From Bagarius yarrelli (lineage: Eukaryota; Chordata; Actinopteri; Siluriformes; Sisoridae), in contig VCAZ01000030.1 in assembly GCA_005784505.1 (NCBI GenBank), forward strand, positions 1,966,501 through 2,030,500: a DNA stretch of 64,000 nucleotides, written 5' to 3'. Both the position numbers and the translations under genes were made by a program. The notes beneath the pieces were generated by a model. The model had not been told where the DNA came from. It did no database searches and saw nothing but the letters and a program-made list of their open reading frames with translations. Of this stretch, positions 1-9,990 are shown piece by piece (position 1 is the first letter of the stretch; the number at the start of each line of letters is the position of its first letter).

Positions 1-509
1 TTCATGCCCACTTACTGACTGCCCAAGTGAGTGTGGTAAGCAGATAAGGCCACCACATACACCTTTAGGGTGAAGGAAGCATTGCAGAGAAACATTCCTG
101 TAAGTATTCCAGACTTGTACCAATCAGGCAGTTAACTGGGTCCTGCTGTTTCTGCCTGCACCATAAAACAAAAAGTTTGTTCTTAGGGCGTAATGTTTTC
201 TTGTGGTTGGGAATTCTGTACTGGAGTAAGGTCTCAACAGCCTTAAGAACAGCTATAGAATTTAGACATACTTGAGGAGTTTTTGTGTCGAATCAACTGT
301 AACAGGTGACATTAAAGAACCATGCACGCTAAAGAACTAAGCACTGAAAGGCACTAAGGAGGTTTGGGCAACATATACTAAGGTGCACTTTCCTTTCCAG
401 GATTCGGCGTCCTGCCTATAGCATCAGGAACTCTAGGTTAAATCCCTCTTGGATGACAGTCCTCATATCCAATCACAATCACAAAGCTGTAACCTAAGCG
501 TGGTAGATA
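1..509. other. non-coding, nothing recognised
   Basis: Mixed-composition DNA with no long open frame and no repeat family that I recognise on either strand. It may hold further decayed sequence of the retroelement relic that follows, but I cannot align it by eye. Confidence 0.4.
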
Positions 510-840
510 GTGCTTGCGCTGCCTCCCCCTTATGAAATCTCTTGACTACCAAGTTCTTGGTGTCTCTGATGTGGCTTGAGGAAGAAATGGACAAGGTAGT
601 ATCTCTTCTTGCTCTGAATACTGGACAAGCTCAGCCACAGGTGCCACTCCATAGCCACCATTGCTGCCTTAGACCAGCCGATGGATCGGGCCAGCTCTTT
701 GGTGGCTCAGATGGACTTTTCTGTGGTGCGATGCAGTTCAACTTTCCCTGCTTTATCCAGGTCCCTCAGCAGGTCAGCCTGGTATGGCTTAAGCACCACC
801 ATGGTGTGCAGACAAGCTCCAGCCAAACCAAGGTGTAGGC
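510..840 (-). pseudogene. relic of a retroelement ORF1 (DIRS/Gypsy-like, gag-type)
   Basis: Read on the minus strand from about 806 to 617, one frame gives a leucine-rich segment, then an R-T-T-E-K stretch, a stop, and a block reading ATKELARSIGWSKAAMVA followed by W-H-L-W-L-S-L-S. This resembles the ORF1 (gag-like) protein of fish DIRS-type retroelements as I remember it, where an A-I-G-R-S-M-A block precedes H-L-W-L-N-L. Homology seems to continue in another frame near 540-563 (N-L-V-V-K-R-F). At least one in-frame stop and one frame change show that it is dead. The plus-strand open frame here (542-838) is its antisense shadow. No LTR, reverse transcriptase or recombinase was found beside it. 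The family assignment is from memory and could be another LTR-type retroelement. Confidence 0.4.
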
Positions 841-2826
841 TTTACCCACTAGTGCCGAGCTGGTGTTAAGAGAACTTGGCTGTTTTTTTAAACACATTAT
901 CCTCTAAAGCTAAATTGCTCTGGCCTCAAGCAAACATGCGCATAGCCACCAGTAATAAAACTAAATCACACAATCTGAAGCGATAATCGCATCTATTGCG
1001 CTTTATTTTGGACACATTGGTTTTTCTACAAATTGCAAACACACAATGTGCTACTAAAAAAAGAAAGTTTACCTGGGCTTTATGAAATACTGGCCTGCCA
1101 TTTGGTTACTCACAGACCTGTCCTTATATCACAGCTGAGCTACTCACAGACATTGAAGTGGTGTCAGGCTGTCAGGTATGAGACAGGAAACTCAATAACC
1201 TGATCTGTTTAGGTCTGTACACTCTCCAGGTGGCAGTGCAAATGGTGTGTTTATATTTATTGGTGTGGGTGCACGGAATCAGGAAACTTTTAACCTATTT
1301 ATGATTTTTTTAATCCTCTGTCTGTCTGTTTTCTTTCTTTTCTTTAATAAAATCAAAACACTTGCACATCCATTCCATTTTATTTCAGCTGTTTTACTTT
1401 TTTAATAAGCATCTGTAAACAGTTCTTTGGTACACTTGCATTTCCTCAGACACTCATCTTGTCTTTACACTTTCTTGCTGTCTTTCTCTCTCTGTCTTTC
1501 TGCCTTCAAGGCTCAAGATAATTAGAATCTAATGCACCAAAAGTGATTTCCGCACTTTAGGAAAAATGGCGTTTGTGTGAAGCAAACAACAACTAGTTTA
1601 GCTAGAAATAATACTGTGGTGCACCTCACTAAGGCTACTATAAGCCAAAAGCAGTTAAGGCTAAAAAGCATATTTAAATGCATGAGCTTTCTTTTGCAAC
1701 TCTTATTAAAGAAATAAGGCGAAATCTTTGGCACGCAAATATTTTATATTATTTAAATATCATTTGTCTAAGACTGTATTTACAGGACAGATTTTTTACA
1801 TTGAATCTCACCTTTGTGTGTGTATACATTCACTCCAAGCAATCATCATTAGGCTACAATAAGAAGCATGCCCCATCAACTCCCCTGAGAGTTATGCTTA
1901 AGACATTTTCCATGCACGTTTCATTTCTCCACCTCCCTTTCTCTCTTCTCTATTTTTTCCCTTTTCGACATGCCTGTTTCCTGACTTTTAACATTGCTAA
2001 ATAACCAATGGGCACAATTTGGACTACTTAAAAAGGACAATTTATAAAAGGCACTCAGGGGAAAGAGTGAGGATGGGATCTAAAATGTAACCTGCATTAT
2101 CCAGCTGCTCTGATAAGAAGATGCGATATGAATTCAAATAGGAGTGCTCAATGCTTCCCTGCATATGTTTCCGTAGTATCAATAATTATATGCAGAAAGA
2201 GACACAACAATGCCAGTGAGATGGAACAGAGAAGCTGCAGTAAAATGTACATTACAATAACTGGAGAGATGTTAGGGGTGCATACTAACAAGATAGTTGG
2301 CAACACACAGCAGCCATAATGGACCTATTAAAGTAAACATTTAGTACATTTTCATTGTGCAAATTAACAAAGATGAAACGATCTTTAAAAGAAAATTAAT
2401 TATTAATCTACACTGTCCAGCATACCTCTGTGTGGTCCATGACTTAAAAATAACCAAAAAGCATCATCACTACACAGATAAGCACACACACACACACAAC
2501 CCTCTGCACTTCCTCCTGTTTGGCTTCACAGTTGTTTGAGGAAAGGGAAACGAATCTAAGCGGGGGAAATGGAGAAACCCATCTCTTCCTATAATTGCTT
2601 AGTCGGAAAACGCTGGTTCACTTTGGGGATGTTGAATCAATTTAACAAAGCATTTACCCTGGGAACTCTTCTGTAGTAATGGTGAGGAATTGGGTTACAG
2701 GTCTTTGATTGTTACTAAAGGACACCTTCTATAGCTTAAGGCTAATTGTATCACTTTGTATTGTGTTTGCGGTGTATATTAAACTATTTAGAAATATGTG
2801 TAGAATGTCCTCAAATATAGAGAAAC
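841..2826. other. AT-rich non-coding stretch
   Basis: About 2 kb without a convincing gene. Open frames at 1522-1734 (minus) and 1678-2004 (plus) overlap on opposite strands and have no family signature. A short CA run lies near 2484-2498. I recognise nothing else. Confidence 0.5.
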
Positions 2827-2988
2827 ATTTATAGCATCTGGCAGATGCGCTTATCCAGAGCCATTTACAATCATCAACTATGGAGCTGTGGGTTCAGGGC
2901 TTTGATTAAGGCACCAGCAATAGCAGCCTGGCCATCCTTGGATCGAACCCATGACCCTCTTTTTAGCACTTAAACCACCACTTCCTCC
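2827..2988 (-). repeat. tRNA-derived SINE, family B
   Basis: The tail motif (catctggcagatgcgc, then ttatccagagccattta) is at the left and the tRNA-like head at the right, so the element reads on the minus strand. The Pol III B box is very well kept: minus-strand GGGTTCGATCC lies at 2940-2950. The A-box region (near 2970-2985) is more worn. It is an old copy of the family seen again at 9.06, 23.9, 37.0, 45.1-45.6, 61.9 and 63.2 kb. Confidence 0.75.
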
Positions 2989-3209
2989 ACACTGATCCCA
3001 GTTATCTTGATACCTCAATCAAAACCTGCACAGGTTATAGACACGCTATGTGGTTTGTAATATCTTATTTGACATTAGATTTGCAAATTGATTGTCATAT
3101 TTTATTAAAACATGCTTTTTTTAAAGAGATTTTAGATGAGACAGCTGTGTGTAATCATTACAGAAAATATCCTGATTGTCAGACCATGCCTGTAAATCTC
3201 TACAAATGA

Positions 3210-4179
3210 TTGTTTTTCTAAATAGCTTTAAACATCTCAAAGAACACTGTTCAATCCATCATCCAGAAATGGAGAAAGTCTGCCACAACTGCAAACTTAC
3301 TTAGACATGGCCGTCCACCTAAATTGACAGACTGACAGCCAAGAGGCCCATGTCCACTCTGGAGGAGCTGCAGAAATCCACAGCTCAGGTGGGAAAATTT
3401 GTTCACAGGACAACTATAAGTTGTGTACTCCACAAATCTGGCCTTTACGGAAAAGTGGCAAGAAGAAATCTATTGTTGAAAGAAAGACATAAAAAGTCCC
3501 GCTTGCAGTTTGCTACAAACCATGTAGGGGACACAGCAAACATGAGGAAGTAAGGCCTAAATGCAAAGCTCTATGTGTGGCGGAAAAGTAACACTGCTCA
3601 TCACCCTAAACACACCATCCCTACTGTGAAACATGGTGGTGGCAGCATCATGCTGTGGGGATTATTTTTTTCAGCAGGGACAGGAAAGCTGGTCAGAGTC
3701 GATGGGAAGATGGATGGCGCTAAATACAGGGCAATCCTGAAAAAAAAAAATAACCTGTTGAAGGCTAAAAAAGACTTGAGACTGGAAAGGAGAGTTACCT
3801 TCCAGCAAGACAATGTTTCTAAACATACAGCCAGAGCTACAATGTAATGGTTTGGGCAAAAATGTCATCTCTAGATGTGCAAAGCTGGTAGAAACATCCC
3901 CCAAAAGACTTGCAGCTGTAATTGAAGTGAAAGGTTTCTCTACAAGGTACTGACGCAGGGGGGATGAACACAAATGCACACCCCACTTTTTTTAGATTTT
4001 TATTTGCTTAAAATTCTGAAAACCATGTATCATTTCCGTTCCACTTTACAGTTACGTGCTACTTTGTGTTGGTCAGTTACATAAAATCTTATTAAATAAA
4101 TACATTTTTGTTTGTGGTTGTAAGGTGACAAAATGTGAAAAAGTTCAAGGGGTATGAATACTTTTTCAAGGCATTGTAT
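3210..4179 (+). pseudogene. Tc1-family transposase relic, internally deleted
   Basis: Conceptual translation gives recognisable Tc1-type DDE transposase blocks. A helix-turn-helix-like start lies near 3210-3330. S-T-L-E-E-L-Q-K-S-T lies at about 3353, V-L-H-K-S-G-L-Y-G near 3425, H-G-G-G-S-I-M-L-W-G at about 3632-3661 and F-Q-Q-D-N at 3800-3814. Compared with the family as I know it, the block around the first catalytic Asp (the S-D-E-T-K region) is missing near 3548-3556. The block with the third catalytic residue (N-P-I-E-N) is missing near 3846-3856. Only the middle catalytic Asp remains, and there are frameshifts and stops between 3330 and 3560. The right end keeps a good terminal repeat; no left terminal repeat was found, so the 5' end is truncated. 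It cannot encode an active enzyme. Orientation is plus. Confidence 0.9.
4139..4179 (+). repeat. right terminal inverted repeat of the Tc1 element
   Basis: The stretch starts aaaaagttcaaggggtatga and ends ctttttcaaggcattgta. This is the typical outer end of a Tc1-type transposon and finishes at a TA dinucleotide, the family's target site. The flanking LINE sequence begins immediately after it. No matching left copy is present in the window. Confidence 0.8.
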
Positions 4180-6015
4180 CCTCTGCATCCTTCACGCACA
4201 CCCACTAACTTTATATCCTCATTTATCACATTCATATACCTCCTTTTTGGCCTTCCTCTTTGCTTTGCCTTATCCTTCTGCCAACAATTTCATTAACCCT
4301 TCCTTTGCACTTGTCCAAACCATCTCAATACCTCAAATTTTAAATACCCTCTCATAATTATTCCCTAAAATGTCTAGCATGAGCTATTTCTTGGATTTGC
4401 CTGTTCCTTATTCTGTCCAACCTTGTCACTTCCAAAGAAAACCTTAACAACATCGGCTCTACTACCTTTAACTCTGCCTTCTTCCCCTTGTTCTTACTTA
4501 TATTCTTCAGTAACACATCACTCCTGACACATTTCAACCTAACTGCGCTTACTTATTTACCACTTTTTCACACTCTCCGTTGCTCTGGACTGTTAACCCC
4601 AAATATTTAAACCCTTGTACCTTCTTCACCTCTTCACCCTGTAATCTTACTGGTCCATTTTCCTTTCTTTTATTCACACACATGCATTCTTTCTTGCTAT
4701 GACTGACTTTTATTTCTCTTTTCCACAAAGCAAACCTTTCCAGGTTTCTTCCACCTTCTCCCTGCTTTCAATGCAGATCACAATGTCATCTGCAAACATC
4801 ATTGTCCAATAAGATTTCTGTCAGACCTCCACCGTTAACTAGTTCATCATTATAGCAAACAAAAGGGGGCTTAGAGCCGATCCCTGATGCAGTCCCACCT
4901 CCTCATTAAACTTTTCTGTCTAACCTACTGTACTCCTACTACTCTTTTCCTTATTTATTGTATGACTCATAAACTTTATTCATCTGTAGTTGCTGCAACT
5001 CTGCAGCAACCTTGTTCTTTAAAATCATCTATTTTTCAGGCATCATCTCGCTTGCTCAAATCCTGTTTAACAATCCAGTTAGAAATTCCACTGCTGTCTC
5101 CTAGATACTTCAATACCTCCACCGGTATGTCATTAGGACTGAATGCCTTTCCACTTTTTAATCATATTTAAAGCCTTCCTAACATCATTCTTTATATTTT
5201 GTACTTTCTGCTTCAGTTTTTACCTCTTCTAATTTTTTCCTCTCCCATTTTCCTCACTTATCAGCTTTTCATAGTAATCCTTCCATCTTGTGTTTACTCT
5301 CATTACTTGGGAACACTTTTCTATCTTTATCCTTAATAACGCTAAACTGAAGCACGTGTACTCCATTCCGATCTCTCTGTCTTGCTAAGCAGTACAAGTC
5401 ATTTCTTCTCTCATTTTCTAGTGCCTAACCTATTGTACAACTCATTAAGTGTTTTGTTTTGGCTAAGCCACCTCCCTCTTTACTCTGCGCTGTGATTCCC
5501 TCTATTCCTGAGTAATTTTTTCTGTACTTTTCAGGTCCTACTTTATCTTGGCTCTTTGTCTCTGTATACTATTCTGGACATCCTTATTTCACCACCAAGT
5601 CATACATAGAATGCAGTCTCCACTCTTGTATGTTAATTTATGCTTCCTTCTCCTCTGGAAATAAGTAATCAGCAACAAGCCATTTCCATACTCTTCCATA
5701 CTCAAAGTATACTACCATCTGTCCTTCTAAAAACCTTTCCTTAACTCCATATCTTTCCATAACCTCCTCATTTCCTCTTTTCCCCTTACCAACATGTCCA
5801 TTAAAAATCAGCTCCAATCACCACTCTCTTACCTCTGGGGATATTCTATATCAACTTATCTAACTCACTCCAGAATCTATTTACTCTTTTAATCCACAAA
5901 CTACATGTGGGGCATATCCATTGCCAACATTCACCATCCCCCCTTCAATTTCTAACTTCAAAGTCATCACCCTTACAAAACCATGCTTAAAGATTATTGC
6001 AGAGTTCAGATTAAG
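4180..6015 (-). pseudogene. non-LTR retrotransposon (LINE) fragment: endonuclease and reverse transcriptase
   Basis: On the minus strand, running from 6015 down to 4180, degraded translation gives blocks in the expected LINE order. An A-P-endonuclease-type core (V-V-I-G-A-D-F, then after a one-base frameshift N-G-H-V-G) lies at about 5785-5820. It is followed by K-S-G-K-A-F-S-P-N-D-I-P-V-E-V at about 5105-5160. The reverse transcriptase block G-L-H-Q-G-S-A-L-S-P lies near 4867-4895, and the catalytic motif F-A-D-D is encoded at 4785-4796. A C-terminal R-P-K-R-R-Y-like tail lies near 4215-4275. Several stops and frameshifts make it non-functional. The arrangement and wording fit an RTE-like or related fish LINE; the clade is uncertain. 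Its 3' end stops exactly at the Tc1 right end, so the Tc1 probably inserted into it, and the remainder is missing. The plus-strand frame at 4887-5171 is an antisense shadow. Confidence 0.85.
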
Positions 6016-6179
6016 GGAAAGACACACAGCTGTATTAGTTAATCCCGAAATCTTCTCTTGGATGCAGAGGGACACTTTTGACTAAGAAATGTCTGAGTTA
6101 AGAATGAACGGGCATATTACTATTAAGTGGTGGTGGTCATGGTGGAGGACTCTTTATTAGTCGAAATAGGCTTTCACTG

Positions 6180-6450
6180 TGTCACAATCTCTGTCTTTGT
6201 ATGAGTGTCAGTGTTTTGTTGTTTTTCCTCTTGCTTTCCTGCTGCTCTGCGCCTATGTTTGTTGCCACAGGCCTTGTTTTTGCCCTGGTTTGTAAGTTGT
6301 CTTTTGAATTGTGTGTATGATTGCTTAGCAAGTTTGTTTGTTCCGACTTTCCTGCTCCCGCTTCCTGTGTTTTCCTGTGTGTGTGTGTCTCTGTGACTAT
6401 TAAAACCTACTGCATTTGGATCCATTGCCTCCCTTGCCTCAGTCATAACA
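6180..6450 (+). mobile_element. probable solo LTR of an LTR retrotransposon
   Basis: A 271-bp block starts TGTCACAATC and ends CATAACA, so it has TG...CA termini. It is flanked by CACTG on the left (6175-6179) and CACTC on the right (6451-6455), a near-perfect target-site duplication. Near the 3' end there is an ATTAAA polyadenylation-type signal at about 6399, followed by sequence resembling the 3' part of fish Gypsy-type LTRs as I remember them. No second LTR or internal coding region is next to it, so it would be a recombination remnant. The minus-strand and plus-strand open frames crossing it are not credible genes. Confidence 0.5.
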
Positions 6451-6515
6451 CACTCCCACGTTGCAGGTACTAACTCGAGAGATTGGAATAACCACACTGA
6501 TCGGTGCATTTATTT

Positions 6516-6520
<5 letters not shown>

Positions 6521-6562
<42 letters not shown>
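6521..6562. repeat. (TA)n microsatellite
   Basis: About 20 TA units in a nearly uninterrupted run, just upstream of the tail end of a family-A SINE. The two open frames crossing it translate it as Ile-Tyr repeats and are spurious. Confidence 0.95.
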
Positions 6563-6564
6563 TT

Positions 6565-6820
6565 CAACTTTATCATCATTGTGCAAGGTACATGTATAGA
6601 GCCAATGAAATTAATTTTTTTTCGCATATCCTATCTTAGTAAGTTGGGCTCAGAGTGCAGGGTCAGCTATGATACAGCGCCCCTGGAGCAGGAAGGGTTA
6701 AGGTTCTTGCTCAAGGACCCAACAGCGATTGGCTTGCAGGTGGTGGGGCTTGAGCCCAGGTGTTTCTGGTCTTCAGATCAGCAACTCAGCACCTTAACCA
6801 TTTGAGCCACCACTGCCCCT
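6565..6820 (-). repeat. tRNA-derived SINE, family A
   Basis: The tail side lies at the left, and the head (minus strand: ggggcagtggtggctcaaat) at the right end. The middle contains the family block tatgatacagcgcccctgga and the lead ggttcttgctcaaggaccc. The B-box region reads GGGCTCAAGCCCC-like on the minus strand near 6750. This is one of seven or so family-A copies in the window. Confidence 0.8.
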
Positions 6821-9050
6821 CCCATTTTCTTTCTAACAATGACAAAAAAGCACTAACTGATCGTTCTCATAAACTAGTCAGTTTTGAATCATATTATGCT
6901 GTACATCTTTATTCATTACTTTCACTTTAAAATACTTTCGTATGGTGCTCTGTATACCTGTGTCTGCCGAATGATGTTAATGTAAATAATGTAGAAACAG
7001 TGACTGAATGCACAATGACTGCAATTGTTCTTTGATAGAAAACATAATTTATTATGCTTTTATTTATATCACTTTTTTTAATATCTTACCTGGGAACTTA
7101 AAGTGCTAGGGAATTGTTATGGAAATGATACAGCACATTAGTCTAGTCCAAAGTTTTGTTCATGTTAGGATTAAAATGCTTCTATCGTTGAAACTGCTAA
7201 AACTTGCTTAGGGGTTACTGTGTCGGGTTGGAAAAGCAGAGCTGTTTTTTTTTAATCCTGACTCTAGGGAATGCATAGTGTCAAGCCTAGAGCTACATGC
7301 TGAAATAAATCCCTGTGTGTTTTCATGAGAGGAGATGAAAACTGCTGCAACCCTGCTGTGTGATCTTAGACACTTCATCTATTCTGGCTCTCCACCCCTT
7401 GTCCAAAAAATAAAAGACCTGGGGAGATGTTTATAGACCCCCTGTTTGTTCATCAGGGCCCATTTCATTGCTTCTTCCAGCTGCAGCTGTTTCTCTTCTG
7501 CTAACAGTTAATGTCATTTGTTGTTCTGTTAATTTCACCGGCCTCAGGTGGGAAAGAAGAGGAAGGCGTAGTAACACTGATAAACAACGGTATCAACAAC
7601 AACCACAACAAAATAAAAAGGCCGTCTGTGCTTAGCCAACTACCCTCATTTGAATCACAGTTTAAATACAACAAGGAGCACTAAAAGGCAGTATCTTCTA
7701 AAAGCACCGCTCACAATTTTGTTTCTGGTTTATGCTTGTTTCCACATTTAATTTTTTAAAATAATTTATCATTTAATTTGTACCTTGCTAAGCACTAGTC
7801 TAGATGAGCTACAGTAGCTCAACATGTTAGAACCTAACCAGTCTGGTACTTGTACAACTGTAGAACATCTTGTTGGCTACTGTGAAACACCTCTAATCAG
7901 CCTGACCTGGCATACTACAGTGCATAGTCAAAAATACACCTGACTAACCTATATGTACTTAGTGAAGATCTACTGTAGTTTCAAAGTTGGTCCTTCATTT
8001 TTTTATTACATCAACCTCCAATGATTTATGATCGATTTCGTTAAGATTTGAACACATGCAGTAGCTGTAGCTATTTTCCTTTTAGACAAAAAGCAACACT
8101 GAAATTTGCATTAAAAGCCTAAAAGTAGCATTCGAATTTATTTAAATTTAGGGTTAGGCCTTTTTAGTCAGCCAGAAAGCCATGTCTTTATAAAGGCATG
8201 GCAGGATTTTTGTCAAAGCTAGAATAAGTTAGAACCCCTTACTTACACTGAAGAGCAATGCTAATGTTATAGCATACAAAGACAATATAAACAATTGTCT
8301 GTATTTTTTTCTCTTGACTAAACTGCTTTACTATCAACAGTAGAAGATTTACAATTGTTCCTGCCACTCAGTTGTGCAGTCACAGCCCAGTTTTTTTTTA
8401 CAAAATTATGACTAATGAACCTCAAGGATTCATGCTTGGCAATGCCATCTCAAGGCTTCCATTATTAATATAAAAATATTTCACTCTACCTATTTCTCCT
8501 TTTGGTACTGTAGATGTATCAGTCTTAGCATTTTTGCCTTACATACACCTCACACTGGATGAAGCATTACTGCTACCAACCTTTCAAAGAACACCTTCTC
8601 GGTTTTCCCAGCGAGTCCCTCTTATATAATACCGTATCACTGTCAGAAGCTTTTACATAAACTCACTGTACAGAGCACAGTCTAGAGTCACTGTACAGAG
8701 AACTTTACAGTATATATTTCCATCCCGATGGCCTGCAAATGACCTTACCTGTGCTGGATCCTAGGTCTGAAACTTTTAAGTCATATTTATGTGAAATTCT
8801 CGACCTGTTCCACTCAATATAAAGCATCACATTAATCACAGTTTTAAGCCATTGGGGACTGCTTCTGCTATCTTATAACACTTTTATTAAACAGCAGTTT
8901 TGGGTCTAATTTCTGATTGCTTTTAACCTCAGAAACGTCTAGATGCTTATATTCCATGTGAGATGAGTGTTTTTAGAAAACATCTGGCAAGTTTAAATGC
9001 AAATGAATTAAATAGTTGAAAAATGTGATCTCACATTGGATTATTATAAG
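6821..9050. other. unique-looking non-coding DNA
   Basis: About 2.2 kb without a recognised gene or mobile element. It includes a possible regulatory block at 7430-7720, described separately. A 25-bp near-tandem duplication carries TCACTGTACAGAG at 8663-8675 and again at 8688-8700. Confidence 0.5.
7430..7720. promoter_or_regulatory. candidate conserved non-coding element
   Basis: Repeat-free block of more balanced composition. It contains a CAGCTG E-box pair near 7480-7492, TTAAT words and a GGCCTCAGGTGGGAAAG stretch. The look is that of a vertebrate enhancer core, but there is no alignment behind this call. Confidence 0.2.
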
Positions 9051-9054
9051 TGAT

Positions 9055-9222
9055 GATTTGACCCCCTTACCCAGAGCGACTTACATTTACACAACTGAGC
9101 AGTTGGGGGTTAAGGTCCTTGCTCAGGGGCCCAGCAGTGGTGGCTTGGTGGAGCTGGGAAATGAGCCCACAATCTTTGGGTTGGTAGGCCAACACCTTAA
9201 CCATGAGCCACCACATCCCCCA
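9055..9222 (-). repeat. tRNA-derived SINE, family B
   Basis: Starts with the tail words cccagagcgacttacattta, then gggggttaaggtccttgctc and cagcagtggtggc. It ends with caccttaaccatgagccacc, the reverse complement of a tRNA-like A-box head. The extreme tail (tggcagacgc) is missing, so the left end is slightly truncated. Confidence 0.8.
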
Positions 9223-9239
9223 TTACTAAATTGTTTGTA

Positions 9240-9400
9240 ATGTGTATGAGTGTGTGTGCAGTTTGGCTATGCAGTAGATTGGAACCGGCCCAGGATATCC
9301 CCTGCTGTACACCCAGTCCCCTTGGGATAGCCTCCAAGTCCACATGATACTGTTTAGAAGAAACGCTACAGGAAATGAATAGATAGAGAAACTGTATATG
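9240..9400 (+). repeat. dispersed repeat, family D
   Basis: Decayed copy of a common fish repeat. It has a TG-rich start, a core resembling 'gatggactggcatcccatcc' (here agattggaaccggcccagga), a 'gggatagcctcca' block and an end reading gaaatgaatagatag. Two more decayed copies are near 48.3 and 58.8 kb. I do not know the parent element. Confidence 0.55.
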
Positions 9401-9461
9401 CATAACGGTCTAGGAAATTTTTACCAAATGTAGCTGAATTTTAAAAGCAAAAAATCTAGTC

Positions 9462-9560
9462 TAGTCCTGTGGTTCCCAAACTTTTTTCTCCCAGGCCCCC
9501 CTTTTGCAGAATTAAATAACTTTAAGCCCCAGAAAGAATTTTAATAATAATGATTTTAAA
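9462..9560 (+). mobile_element. left end of an hAT-type MITE, truncated
   Basis: The stretch reads TGTGGTTCCCAAACTTTTTTC and then a C-rich block followed by TTTTGCAGAATTA. This closely resembles the left end of fish hAT non-autonomous elements that start CAGTGGTTCCCAAAC. I could not find the matching inverted right end downstream, so it is probably a fragment. Confidence 0.45.
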
Positions 9561-9814
9561 AAACACAAGGGTGTTTGTCTGGGCCATAAGCAACTCAAAG
9601 CAGTCATTACTTTGCATTGAAGCATCACAACACACAGTGGTGACTGCTTTTTGTATAATTGATGTTGTATAATTGTAAAACGCTCTACACACCCTAAACA
9701 CACATGCACAAGTAATGAATATACAGTATACTGTACATGTAATGCATCCTAATATATACACACATATTTAACATAGGAGATATTAACCAATTTTTTTCAG
9801 TAGCTGACTGCTGT

Positions 9815-9990
9815 CTCTGGGGTAGTAGTGGTTCATACGGTGGAGATTCTCGATTGTTGCTTGTAAGATCATGGTTCAACCCCAGCATTTCTAGGCTGCC
9901 ACTGTTGGGTCCTTAAGCAAGGCTTTAACCCTTTCTGCTCCAGAGTTGCTTTATCATGGCTGACCCTGTGCTCTGACAATATCTTCCTAA
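9815..9990 (+). repeat. tRNA-derived SINE, family A
   Basis: Forward copy with a worn head (ggggtagtagtggttcatac) and a well-kept B box (GGTTCAACCCC at about 9873-9883). The family blocks gccactgttgggtccttaag and gctgaccctgtgctctgac follow. The 3' tail is missing after about 9990. Confidence 0.75.

Noticed and set aside
6174..6509. 111-codon minus-strand open frame
   Set aside because: It is the antisense of the probable solo LTR.
6461..6805. 114-codon plus-strand open frame
   Set aside because: It runs through the TA microsatellite and a SINE.
7805..7821. Short palindrome TGAGCTAC-a-GTAGCTCA
   Set aside because: Eight-base arms are expected by chance a few times in 64 kb; nothing around it adds support.
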